Source: Methanospirillum purgamenti (GTDB taxonomy: Archaea > Halobacteriota > Methanomicrobia > Methanomicrobiales > Methanospirillaceae). From it: DNA of 64,000 nucleotides. Below, one piece after another: positions 1 to 7,453 of the stretch. Where the stretch lies: assembly GCF_018502485.1 (NCBI RefSeq), contig NZ_CP075546.1. One strand, written 5' to 3'. The notes under the pieces were generated by a model, which was not told where the DNA came from, searched no databases, and saw nothing but the letters and a program-made list of their open reading frames with translations. How positions within the stretch are numbered: the stretch's first letter is position 1; every line of letters begins with the position of its first letter. Made by a program: the position numbers and the translations under genes.

Positions 1-1
1 T

Positions 2-475
2 GGGGACATTACTGCAGTAACACTCATTGCGGAGATCGGTAACTTCAAGGATTTTTCTTCAAGTGATAAACTCGCTAGTTGGTTAGGGATTGTTCCTAAA
101 GTCTATCAGTCAGCGGATCATCAAGTAAAAAGATCAATAACGAAACGGGGTTCGAAACTCGGAAGATGGATCCTGACTCAAGCGGCTCATGCAGCAACAA
201 AAAAGAAAAAGAATGTCCTTCGCGATTTTTACGAAGCCAAAAAGACTGTGATTGGTACTGGGAAAGCAATTATGGCTCTTGCAAGGAAGATGATTACGAT
301 AATTTGGCATCTTATTGTAAATAATGAAACGTATGTCGATGTCTATGCTCAGCCAAAAAAACAAGTGAAATACCATAATGTCCGCATACCTGTGTCATAT
401 ACTCTTGAAGAGGCCTTGAAACTGTTGTCTGACACGATAAAAGAGATAAAGAAACCAGATCCTGATCCAATTTGA
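2..475 (+). CDS. IS110-family transposase, C-terminal part (cut by window edge)
   Basis: The frame is open from the first base and encodes the C-terminal transposase_20 part of an IS110/IS116/IS902 transposase. The helix-hairpin region around GDITAVTLIAEIGN, the segment LASWLGIVPKVYQSA and the conserved TKRGSKLGRWILTQAA are visible, followed by the usual ALARKMITIIWHLI. The catalytic DEDD N-terminal domain lies outside the window, so whether the gene is intact cannot be judged. IS110 elements lack long terminal repeats and none was found after the stop. Family assignment is firm. Confidence 0.85.
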   Translation, partial: GDITAVTLIAEIGNFKDFSSSDKLASWLGIVPKVYQSADHQVKRSITKRGSKLGRWILTQAAHAATKKKKNVLRDFYEAKKTVIGTGKAIMALARKMITIIWHLIVNNETYVDVYAQPKKQVKYHNVRIPVSYTLEEALKLLSDTIKEIKKPDPDPI

Positions 476-692
476 GGACTTTACCCTCTTTGAAGATCCG
501 GTTTTTCATGGAAAAAATCTAATTTTTTCCGAAAAGTATATATGCATTTCAAATTATATTGAATCTAAGGCAGATGAGAATAAATCTGAAAATTAATGCT
601 CTTTTATTTAAACATACTCTCTCATCGTTACATTCATTTCAAAATTCTCATCTGACGATATCTTTTTCTGGTTTTAATTTAGGAGGAATTTC

Positions 693-1160
693 ATGAGTTT
701 ATCAATAAAAAACCAAGGTCTTATTCTGAAAACAGTTATTGCAGCCACAATCATTCTCATAACAGCATGTGGAATCTGCTATGCTGAGGAATCAAACGGA
801 ACAGAGTCCTCAACCGTAGAGAAAATTGAAGTCTATCATTTCCACCCTACAAATGGATGTTATACCTGTACAAATATGGGAAATAACGCTGAAGACGCTG
901 TAAAGACATACTTCCCGGATGAACTGGAAAGCAAAAAAATCGTCTTTGGTCATATAAATTTTCAGGACCCGGCAAATGCTGAACTGGTAAAGCAGTACGA
1001 GGTAACAGGATCTTCATTGATGATTGGTGTCTATGATAAAGACGGTTTTCATAAAGAAGAGAATATTAAGGTCTGGTACCTGGCTGGCAAAAAAGATGAA
1101 TCCATGACATATTTAAAAGAACTTATTGAAAAGCGCTTTGCCGGTGACTTTTCAGAATAA
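693..1160 (+). CDS. ArsF-like secreted thioredoxin-fold protein
   Basis: A 155-residue protein with an N-terminal signal or membrane segment (about residues 10-30, ending CGICYAEE) followed by a thioredoxin-like domain. The segment VYHFHPTNGCYTCTNMG carries a CxxC pair and the domain ends with GSSLMIGVYDKDGF. This pattern matches proteins named ArsF (nitrophenyl-compound nitroreductase subunit ArsF family). The start is fixed by a strong AGGAGG at 681-686. A TATA-like GTATATATG sits at 536-544. It is followed at short distance by the CcdA-like redox protein and a second ArsF lies at 9995, so a role in extracytoplasmic thiol chemistry of metal(loid)s is inferred. Confidence 0.75.
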   Translation: MSLSIKNQGLILKTVIAATIILITACGICYAEESNGTESSTVEKIEVYHFHPTNGCYTCTNMGNNAEDAVKTYFPDELESKKIVFGHINFQDPANAELVKQYEVTGSSLMIGVYDKDGFHKEENIKVWYLAGKKDESMTYLKELIEKRFAGDFSE

Positions 1161-1186
1161 TCATTTTTCCGGAATTGTGTTCTGTT

Positions 1187-2389
1187 ATGTTTTCACACAA
1201 CAACCCCCGGATCGCACTGATATCTGTCCTTATCTTTTCCCTTCTTTCACTCATTGTTGTTTCCCCCTCTCTTGGAGCAATGTATGCAGTGAATGGAAGT
1301 GAAATCAGTCCTGACAGTTTATCTGATCTGATCCAATCAGATCCTACGTTACTATCCGGCAGCCTCCCCCCTTCCCAGGTAATATTTTTCTTTAACACTC
1401 ATTGCGGAGCCTGTCATGATGCTATGGCATTTCTTGATGGATTTGCCCCAAATCATACTGAAATGACACTCCTCAGGTATGATCTTTTCAATAGTACTGA
1501 AAACCGGACCATTTTTGAGAGTTACAAGAAGACATACAACCGGAATTTTCTTTCGGTCCCCTCTCTTATTATCGGAAATGTTTCTGTTGAGGGAGTTCAG
1601 GACATCAGTAATCACCTGGAGGAACTGTTAGTTCTTCAGAAACAGCACAGTGGTTCCTCTGATCTCTTTTCCAATATCTTTACATCCCCGTCTCTGACTT
1701 CGGACTCACCATCCGGAGAGATCCCCTTGTTGCTTATCATTGGAGCCGGGCTTCTTGATGGGATCAATCCCTGTGCATTTGCTGTTCTGGTATTCCTGCT
1801 CGTTTACCTGATGGCACAAAAAAGCAGGAAAATGATGCTGACTGCCGGCCTTGTCTATACAGGAGCAGTCTTTATTTTCTATTACCTTTCAGGACTTGGT
1901 ATCTTCACAATTATCCAGACTACGGGAGCTACAACTATCTTTTCATTCGTTGCCGGATGTATTGCTCTCATTGCCGGTCTGGTAATGGTTAAGGACGCTC
2001 TCTTTCCAAAAGAGAAACCGACACTCGGGATTCCTGCTTCGCAGTCAGGTCTTATTAACCGGGTTATGAAACAGGCAACCATTCCGGCAGCATTCATTCT
2101 TGGTATTCTTGTCGGGATGTTTGAACTTCCCTGTACCGGAGGGATTTACCTCTCTATCATATCGATGATCTCAATGAAATCGAATATGACCCAGGCACTT
2201 GGGTACCTGTTTGTCTACAATATTGCATTCGTCCTTCCCCTGCTCATAATTCTGATACTTGTCACCTTTGGACTTCCACCAGAACGGGTGAATGAGTGGC
2301 GACTCGAACAGAGGAGATTACTCCGGGGAATTATCGGTCTGGTCCTCATTGGCTTTGCGGTCTTCATCCTGTATGAAGTCCTTGGATAA
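1187..2389 (+). CDS. Thioredoxin-like plus CcdA/DsbD-type membrane protein
   Basis: The protein has a signal segment (about residues 8-30), an extracytoplasmic thioredoxin-like domain with a CGAC redox pair (FFNTHCGACHDAM) and then six predicted membrane helices of the CcdA/DsbD family. The two family cysteines stand in GINPCAFAVLVFLL and FELPCTGGIYLSI. Such proteins pass electrons across the membrane to extracytoplasmic thioredoxins. The ArsF-like protein encoded 26 bp upstream is the obvious partner. An in-frame TTG at 1175 is an alternative start; the ATG at 1187 gives a better signal peptide. Confidence 0.8.
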   Translation: MFSHNNPRIALISVLIFSLLSLIVVSPSLGAMYAVNGSEISPDSLSDLIQSDPTLLSGSLPPSQVIFFFNTHCGACHDAMAFLDGFAPNHTEMTLLRYDLFNSTENRTIFESYKKTYNRNFLSVPSLIIGNVSVEGVQDISNHLEELLVLQKQHSGSSDLFSNIFTSPSLTSDSPSGEIPLLLIIGAGLLDGINPCAFAVLVFLLVYLMAQKSRKMMLTAGLVYTGAVFIFYYLSGLGIFTIIQTTGATTIFSFVAGCIALIAGLVMVKDALFPKEKPTLGIPASQSGLINRVMKQATIPAAFILGILVGMFELPCTGGIYLSIISMISMKSNMTQALGYLFVYNIAFVLPLLIILILVTFGLPPERVNEWRLEQRRLLRGIIGLVLIGFAVFILYEVLG

Positions 2390-2400
2390 TTTTTTTGATG

Positions 2401-2784
2401 TTATCTGAAGGAATATCCGGTTTCTTCTCTCCACTTTTTTGCCATCATCTTAAGAACGGTATGATCCATCGTTTCACTAAGCCGGTAAATCTTATGGTTT
2501 GACCGGTAATACGTCTCGATAATCCCACTGTCCCGGAGTATTTTCAGATGGTTTGAGATAGGGCTGTGAGTTTTTTCCAGGTTCCAGATCAACTCGCAGA
2601 CACAATGATCTCGGAGACAAAGCATGAGAAGGATCTTTAACCGTATTGGGTGACTCATGAGATGACAGATCTTCATGAGGGTATCGGTAGCCGGATGGAC
2701 AAGTGCCTCTGATTCATGGCGCAGCTCTTCTTCCCAGTCCTCACGTAAGGCACAATCAGATGGACAACACCGAGTAGATGACAT
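2401..2784 (-). CDS. ArsR-family metal-responsive repressor
   Basis: A 127-residue winged-helix regulator. The core LMSHPIRLKILLML, the recognition helix region THSPISNHLKILRDSGII and the wing YRSNHKIYRL are typical of ArsR/SmtB. The segment LRDHCVCELIWNLE reproduces the alpha3 CVC metal(loid) site of ArsR/CadC proteins, and an extra Cys cluster (CCPSDC) stands at the N-terminus. It is convergent with the CcdA-like gene and divergent from the DGC gene at 2903, with about 118 bp between them, so it probably controls that promoter and its own. The inducing metal cannot be read from sequence. Confidence 0.85.
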   Translation of the reverse strand: MSSTRCCPSDCALREDWEEELRHESEALVHPATDTLMKICHLMSHPIRLKILLMLCLRDHCVCELIWNLEKTHSPISNHLKILRDSGIIETYYRSNHKIYRLSETMDHTVLKMMAKKWREETGYSFR

Positions 2785-2902
2785 ATTCCTCTTCTCAATA
2801 TTCTTGTGTTCAGTATGAAATAATATCGATACAATCTCAGTAAAACCTGAAATACTCCTTTTCCTTTTTCATACTACTTAAAACAACTTTAATCTGGTTC
2901 AG

Positions 2903-3373
2903 ATGACTGAATATGAATTGGTAAAAATTTCAAAGATTACGGGAGTCTGTGGTCTTTGTAAAGAGTATGCAGAAAAGAATTCCACCAGTCCAGCAAAGGT
3001 CGCCGTCATGTCATGCGAAGGAGCATGTGCACGGCGCGAGGTTGCCAGACGAGCGGCAAATATCCTGGCTCATATCATTGCTCCGGAACAGACCGTCCGT
3101 ATCTGTCTTGGTGGAGCCTTCACAAAGGATACCGGCCAGAGGAATCTCGTCCGGAGAGCAGAGAAAGTGATTGCGATAGAGGGGTGTTTTGTTGCATGTG
3201 CTTCACGGATGATGGAGGGAGTCCTTGATGATCTCAATCCAACTGTGGTTCTTGCAGATACGATATATCCTGAATCACTGCCTTTTGGGATGAATGAAGT
3301 ATCAGATGAACTATTTACAACATATGCAAAGCAGGTAGCCGAAGATGTTCAAAAGAATCATCTTTCGGCCTGA
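2903..3373 (+). CDS. DGC-domain putative zinc-binding protein
   Basis: A 156-residue protein resembling the DGC family (PF08859), named for conserved Asp, Gly and Cys. It has VCGLCKEYA near the N-terminus, MSCEGACARREVARRAAN, and AIEGCFVACASRMM, where the DGC position reads EGC. Family members sit next to arsenic, permease and thioredoxin genes, and their biochemical role is unproven. Transcribed away from the ArsR gene. It is one of four paralogs in the first 10 kb. Confidence 0.7.
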   Translation: MTEYELVKISKITGVCGLCKEYAEKNSTSPAKVAVMSCEGACARREVARRAANILAHIIAPEQTVRICLGGAFTKDTGQRNLVRRAEKVIAIEGCFVACASRMMEGVLDDLNPTVVLADTIYPESLPFGMNEVSDELFTTYAKQVAEDVQKNHLSA

Positions 3374-3395
3374 ATTTTTTTGAGAAACTAAAAAA

Positions 3396-4208
3396 TTAGT
3401 GTTTTACTCCCGTCACCAGGTAAAAGACGAGAGAAGAAAAGAACGAATGAGAATTTTCTGCATCGTGTAAATCAGATAACAGGGTTTCGCTCTCATCGGG
3501 GGTTATTATTTCAGATTTCGTAACCAGTGAGATGGTATTTTCAAGATCAAATACTTTATTTGCAATATTGAGATCAGTGATGGTAAGGACGATCGGTTTC
3601 ATCTCTATATGATGAAGATTTGCATTCACACATGCTGAGTATAATGATTTACCCACCCATCCGGAGGGTATATTTCCGCACCAGAAATCTATGATTTTTC
3701 GGGTTACTTTCCGGTCACCCGGCCAGATACCATAGGTATCCCAGTCTGGTTCAAACATTACTATCGTACCTGATTTTCGAAGGACCCGGGTCATCTCCCT
3801 GATAACATCAGAAGGGCTTTTGGTATGTTGCAATACACGATCAGTCCGGACTCCATCGAATATACCATCTACAAAGGGGAGATGCACGGCATCACTCATC
3901 ATGAAGTGAGGAGATGCAGAACCTGAATATTGACCTGTTTTTGCGGAAATGAGCATCGTACTACTAACATCAATACCGACTACCCGGCCTTCCTGACCGG
4001 CAAGTCCTGCCATTACCCATGCATCAACGCCGTTTCCACATCCTACTTCAAGAATTGAGGTTCCAGGGCAGACGTTTAATTCCTGATAACTCTGTTTTTT
4101 ACACTCCTGGAAAAAGGGTAACGAATGAATGAGATTAAGATATTGAACAAAGGATTTGCTATCTGTTGCAGTATCTACACGAGCAAATCCTGACGAAAAT
4201 GATTCCAT
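3396..4208 (-). CDS. Class I SAM-dependent methyltransferase
   Basis: A 270-residue Rossmann methyltransferase of the UbiE/Methyltransf_11 type. Motif I is ILEVGCGNGVDAWV with the acidic loop VVGIDVS, followed by MSDAVHLPFVDGIFDGV and RVLQHTKSPSDVIREMTRVLRKSG. The position inside the metal(loid) cluster makes an arsenite methyltransferase tempting, but the conserved ArsM cysteine set was not recognised, so the substrate is left open. It converges on the DGC gene at 2903. Confidence 0.75.
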   Translation of the reverse strand: MESFSSGFARVDTATDSKSFVQYLNLIHSLPFFQECKKQSYQELNVCPGTSILEVGCGNGVDAWVMAGLAGQEGRVVGIDVSSTMLISAKTGQYSGSASPHFMMSDAVHLPFVDGIFDGVRTDRVLQHTKSPSDVIREMTRVLRKSGTIVMFEPDWDTYGIWPGDRKVTRKIIDFWCGNIPSGWVGKSLYSACVNANLHHIEMKPIVLTITDLNIANKVFDLENTISLVTKSEIITPDESETLLSDLHDAENSHSFFSSLVFYLVTGVKH

Positions 4209-4301
4209 AATATATCACGACAATGAATGAGGTTTTACATTGGCTAGGAGAAAATATGATAGTATGCATTCCCCGTATTCAGAGGATGCTATGATGAACA
4301 A

Positions 4302-4661
4302 TCAGGAAGTTATCTTCTCTGCAAACTGGGATATCTGTTCAAAGGAAACTTCCCCATGAGGATCACGACTGATACCCAGATCTGTTGCAATTACCGTCTT
4401 TGAAAAGCAAACTCCGGATTTTTGAAGCACTTCACAGGCACAACAATCCTCGCAGCCAACAATTGCCCAGACCGGTCGGTTTGTACCTGGATTATGAACT
4501 GACTTTCCTTTCTCTGCTTTCATCCAGGTGTACGTACCAGGAAACCGACGAATAAGGTGCATGGCTGCCTGAGTTGTCAATTGCCCGACATTACAAAACC
4601 CGGAGCAGGTTGCCAGAACAACCGGACCTGATGAGGAGGAATGAGGAGGGGATGACATCAT
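4302..4661 (-). CDS. DGC-domain putative zinc-binding protein
   Basis: A second DGC-type protein, about 119 residues from the chosen start. The motifs are VLATCSGFCNVGQLTTQAAM, IVGCEDCCACEVLQKSG and TDLGISRDPHGEVSF. The start is placed at ATG ATG preceded by AGGAG; the first ATG overlaps the stop of the upstream small membrane ORF as ATGA, which suggests translational coupling. A longer start at 4682 is possible. It probably forms an operon with the permease at 5058-5990. Confidence 0.7.
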   Translation of the reverse strand: MMSSPPHSSSSGPVVLATCSGFCNVGQLTTQAAMHLIRRFPGTYTWMKAEKGKSVHNPGTNRPVWAIVGCEDCCACEVLQKSGVCFSKTVIATDLGISRDPHGEVSFEQISQFAEKITS

Positions 4662-4897
4662 CGCTCCTGATCCCTCATCCACCGGCAGTAACGGAAATTT
4701 CCGTTAGAATCCTTCCTCTTCCAGTCCCGACACATCGTACTGAAACAAGTCTCATTCTCCTGATTTCTCTTTGTTCTTCTCCACTGTTGCCTGTTGCAAA
4801 ATCCCATCCAGGGCATACAACACATCATGACAATGCATAGAATACCAACTATCAGAAATACTTGAGCAGGGAGAAAAAACCATAGTAATGCTACCAT
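4658..4897 (-). CDS. Small membrane protein, 79 residues
   Basis: One strongly hydrophobic segment (residues 2-36, FLPAQVFLIVGILCIVMMCC) is followed by a basic, Cys-containing tail. No family is recognised. The case for its being real is positional: its TGA overlaps the ATG of the DGC gene, and it lies downstream of a DUF318 permease. The mirror-image plus-strand operon also has a small membrane Cys protein next to its permease (7256-7453). Confidence 0.45.
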   Translation of the reverse strand: MVALLWFFLPAQVFLIVGILCIVMMCCMPWMGFCNRQQWRRTKRNQENETCFSTMCRDWKRKDSNGNFRYCRWMRDQER

Positions 4898-5057
4898 ACA
4901 ATGATATCAACAGATAACTGGATATAAGGAAAAGTCGGATCTCAGTTTTTTGTGAAATGGTTAGATTCAGGTTCCCAGAGTTTGTTATAAAAGACCATAC
5001 CCGGAGAGAAGAAAGGATGGATGTCCTTTCAGAAAATAAAATGATAACTTCTACCGA

Positions 5058-5990
5058 TCATGTGATAATCCCAACATTCGCAAGGAACTGAAATAAGAAA
5101 CCGGCAAGGATTGCGACTCCGAGCACGGTAATCATAAACGCTGCAACCAGTCTCTTTTCAAAGATGGATGCAAGGAGTGTGACTTCAGGAATGCTTGCTC
5201 CCGCTCCTCCGATGATTAGGGCCATGACCGCACCGATTCCCATCCCTTTCTCAACGAGAACTGCGCTTATTGGGATAATTGTTTCCGCCCTGATATACAT
5301 TGGTATTCCAATGACCGCCGCAACCGGAATTGCGAGTGGATTGTCAGGTCCGGCAACAGCAACAATCAGATCTTCCGGAATAAAACCGTAGATGAATGCT
5401 CCTATTGCTGCACCAAGGATTAAGTAGGGTATGACCTGTCTGAATAGTGAAAAGGCAAAAGTGAGTGCCCGGGAAAACCTGGTTTTGTGAATTGAATTAT
5501 TGGTATCTTCGCATTCACAACAACATCCCTTCTCCAACGTTACCGCTTTCACATACCTGCCATATCCGGCACGTTCAAGCAAAATACCCGATAATACGGC
5601 GATAGAAAATGTGATTGCTGCATAAATCAATGTCGGGACAACTCCAAACAGTGCCAGAAGTAGGAAAAAGATAACCGGGTTTAAGAGCGGTGATGCTATC
5701 AGAAACGAGTACGCAATGCCAAACGGGACACCTACATCAAGCAGTCCGACCAGGATCGGGATGGTTGAACAGGAACAAAAGGGAGTAAGAGCACCAAAAA
5801 AGGCTCCGAAAATATTTCCCATGCCCCGGTGTGTTCTCGTGAGAACCTTTCTGATTTTTTCTTCCGGAACATACTCACGGATGAGACCCACGAGAAAACT
5901 GATCCCGATGAACAGAATGACCAGTTCTACGGTAATGATGACAAAAAACTGACCGGCAGTGACGAGATCATTAATGGCAGTCATATTCAT
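5058..5990 (-). CDS. DUF318/ArsP-type permease
   Basis: About 310 residues with eight or so hydrophobic segments in two repeats, matching the predicted permease family PF03773 (ArsP_1). The hallmark GALTPFCSCSTIPILVG is present in the first half and GIPMYIRAETIIPISAVL in the second. A Cys-rich cytoplasmic loop, EKGCCCECED, sits between the halves. Characterised ArsP proteins export trivalent organoarsenicals; the substrate here is unknown. GTG at 5996 and ATG at 5984 are other starts. It leads a probable minus-strand operon with the small membrane and DGC genes. Confidence 0.8.
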   Translation of the reverse strand: MNMTAINDLVTAGQFFVIITVELVILFIGISFLVGLIREYVPEEKIRKVLTRTHRGMGNIFGAFFGALTPFCSCSTIPILVGLLDVGVPFGIAYSFLIASPLLNPVIFFLLLALFGVVPTLIYAAITFSIAVLSGILLERAGYGRYVKAVTLEKGCCCECEDTNNSIHKTRFSRALTFAFSLFRQVIPYLILGAAIGAFIYGFIPEDLIVAVAGPDNPLAIPVAAVIGIPMYIRAETIIPISAVLVEKGMGIGAVMALIIGGAGASIPEVTLLASIFEKRLVAAFMITVLGVAILAGFLFQFLANVGIIT

Positions 5991-6263
5991 CACCACTTGT
6001 CAAACGCGTATTCAATTTTCGATTCAGTACGTTATCGGTCATTTGGGCACAACACAGATGCCCAATGTGGAGTTTGTAAAATGTCATGATATCTGGGGAT
6101 ACAGATGTGAAGATTTACTATGCAGTACTACCGGCTAATTCCGGAATTTATGAGTAAAAAAATGAAGGTGGATCAGCACCCCAGCCCATACACCATTGAC
6201 AGAGAGCCACGATAATTACCACATGTAATTCAAATAAGAATGAAATTACTATTGACATGCTCG

Positions 6264-6272
6264 TTATATATA
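6264..6272 (+). promoter_or_regulatory. Probable TATA box of the hgcC-like gene
   Basis: TTATATATA lies 43 bp before the ATG at 6315. With the usual archaeal spacing of about 25 bp, transcription would begin near 6296 with a short leader. The remaining DNA between 5991 and 6263 holds no gene that I can support; it should also carry the promoter of the minus-strand permease. Confidence 0.45.
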
Positions 6273-6314
6273 CATGCCTGTTTCATATTTGTTTGAACCA
6301 CTCAGGAATTCAGC

Positions 6315-6578
6315 ATGAACAAAAAAGGTACACAATCAGAGGTATCAAAGGGTTCAGACTCTCAATCACCTAAGGTTGAGGCAATTCTTACCATTGATGC
6401 CAGGGGTCAGGCCCTCATCCCGAAAGATGTCAGAGAGGAGGCACAAATGAATGTTGGTGATAAATTTGCCCTTATCTCTCATAATCATGAAGAGAAGATC
6501 TGTTGTCTTTACCTGATTCCGGTGAATGATCTCTCCTCCAAGACAACTAAACTGATGCATCACATCCTATCTGAATAG
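6315..6578 (+). CDS. HgcC-like AbrB/SpoVT-fold protein (paralog 1)
   Basis: An 87-residue protein with one AbrB/MazE swapped-hairpin domain: AILTIDARGQALIPKDVREEA, VGDKFALIS, then EEKICCLYLIPV. It is clearly paralogous to the protein encoded directly before hgcA (15158), sharing LTID.RGQ...PKDVRE and the ICCL motif. NCBI names this group HgcAB-associated protein. AbrB folds bind DNA, so a regulatory role for this copy in the metal island is inferred. The next ORF is a small Cys-rich protein. Confidence 0.7.
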   Translation: MNKKGTQSEVSKGSDSQSPKVEAILTIDARGQALIPKDVREEAQMNVGDKFALISHNHEEKICCLYLIPVNDLSSKTTKLMHHILSE

Positions 6579-6660
6579 AGAATTATCTGAACATCCATAA
6601 TTCCTATCGAGGATCAGAAGTTTCAATAAAATTTTAGGTGCTCGGGGTGCAATACTATTC

Positions 6661-6795
6661 ATGGCAGAAAAGAAAGGTTTCATGGAACGAATATTCGGTA
6701 AAAAAGATTCACCATGCTGTTGCTGTGGTCCGAAGATTGTTCCAAAAGAAGGTTCATGCTGTTCTTCTGAAGAGAAGAAAGAAGAGAAAGAATGA
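6661..6795 (+). CDS. Tiny Cys-rich putative metal-binding protein (44 residues)
   Basis: The ORF reads MAEKKGFMERIFGKKD, then SPCCCCGPKIVPKEG, then SCCSSEEKK and an acidic/lysine tail. Six cysteines in 44 residues and no hydrophobic segment suggest a soluble metal- or thiolate-binding peptide. The CCCCGPK core resembles CCPCCCGPRK of the membrane protein at 7256, which supports it being a real gene. It lies 82 bp after the HgcC-like gene on the same strand. Confidence 0.6.
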   Translation: MAEKKGFMERIFGKKDSPCCCCGPKIVPKEGSCCSSEEKKEEKE

Positions 6796-6830
6796 TTCCT
6801 TTTTTTCATATTGGTTCATTCCATTTCTCA

Positions 6831-7040
6831 TTATAGGGAAATTGGAAAGAGCACTTGAATTATCACCGCCAGGATACACGTGGTAATCCCGATTACGATT
6901 TGGGGAAGTGTATAATAGGTGAAGATCTTTTTTACCTCGTCACCTGTTTCCCGATGGAGCAGCCAGAAATACGGGTCGGTGACAAAACACATCACTCCGG
7001 CTCCTGCAAGGATGAATAAAAATAAGGCTAAAGGATTCAT
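6831..7040 (-). CDS. Small membrane protein, two helices
   Basis: A 69-residue protein with two hydrophobic helices (residues 2-28 and 47-68) separated by HRETGDEVKKIF. No family is recognised. The clean two-helix pattern and initiating ATG suggest a real gene, convergent with the tiny Cys-rich ORF. Function unknown. Confidence 0.5.
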   Translation of the reverse strand: MNPLALFLFILAGAGVMCFVTDPYFWLLHRETGDEVKKIFTYYTLPQIVIGITTCILAVIIQVLFPISL

Positions 7041-7175
7041 TGATGCGAGAATACTTGTTCCGGCGAGGAGTATAGCAATAGAAAAGATATGAGATATCTA
7101 TATATCAGGTAGTTCTTTCAAAATGGAATTAAAATATTCGCGCAGGCATTCCAAATTTATTTGAGATAGGTATTG

Positions 7176-7183
7176 TTATATAG
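7176..7183 (+). promoter_or_regulatory. Probable TATA box of the permease operon
   Basis: TTATATAG lies 73 bp upstream of the ATG at 7256. The expected start of transcription is near 7207, just before the inverted repeat at 7215-7235. Confidence 0.4.
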
Positions 7184-7214
7184 TTCAAAGATCCACTTCA
7201 ATAAATGTTGAAAC

Positions 7215-7235
7215 ACTCTGATGAGCAATCAGAGT
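7215..7235. promoter_or_regulatory. Perfect inverted repeat, candidate operator
   Basis: ACTCTGAT and ATCAGAGT are perfect 8-bp arms around a 5-bp spacer (GAGCA). The site sits between the TATA box and the first gene of the permease operon, where a bound repressor would block transcription. The ArsR protein (2401) or the HgcC paralog (6315) are candidate ligands; this is inference. Confidence 0.45.
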
Positions 7236-7255
7236 ACATTTGAGATGAACAAATC

Positions 7256-7453
7256 ATGCCATTTATGATGCCATTCTTTGGATTTCCCATTTATTACATT
7301 ATTGGGATAATGGTTGTTTGTGCAATCATTATGCTCCTGATGATGCTTATCATGCGAAGAGTGATCATGCGAGGAGGATGCTGCCCCTGTTGTTGTGGTC
7401 CTCGAAAAGATCAGAATGAACAAAAAATAATGGAGAACCAGTGGTACCGATGA
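7256..7453 (+). CDS. Small membrane protein with Cys-rich tail
   Basis: A 65-residue protein: a hydrophobic segment (residues 8-33), then a basic stretch RRVIMRGG and a cysteine cluster CCPCCCGPRK. The tail resembles the soluble 44-residue peptide at 6661. It starts the permease operon and its end overlaps the GTG start of the permease by 13 bp, implying coupled translation. It could deliver a metal or thiolate-bound substrate to the permease; that is a guess. Confidence 0.6.
   Translation: MPFMMPFFGFPIYYIIGIMVVCAIIMLLMMLIMRRVIMRGGCCPCCCGPRKDQNEQKIMENQWYR

Noticed and set aside
3396..4208. Naming the methyltransferase ArsM
   Set aside because: Only generic SAM motifs are visible; the cysteine set needed for arsenite binding was not recognised.
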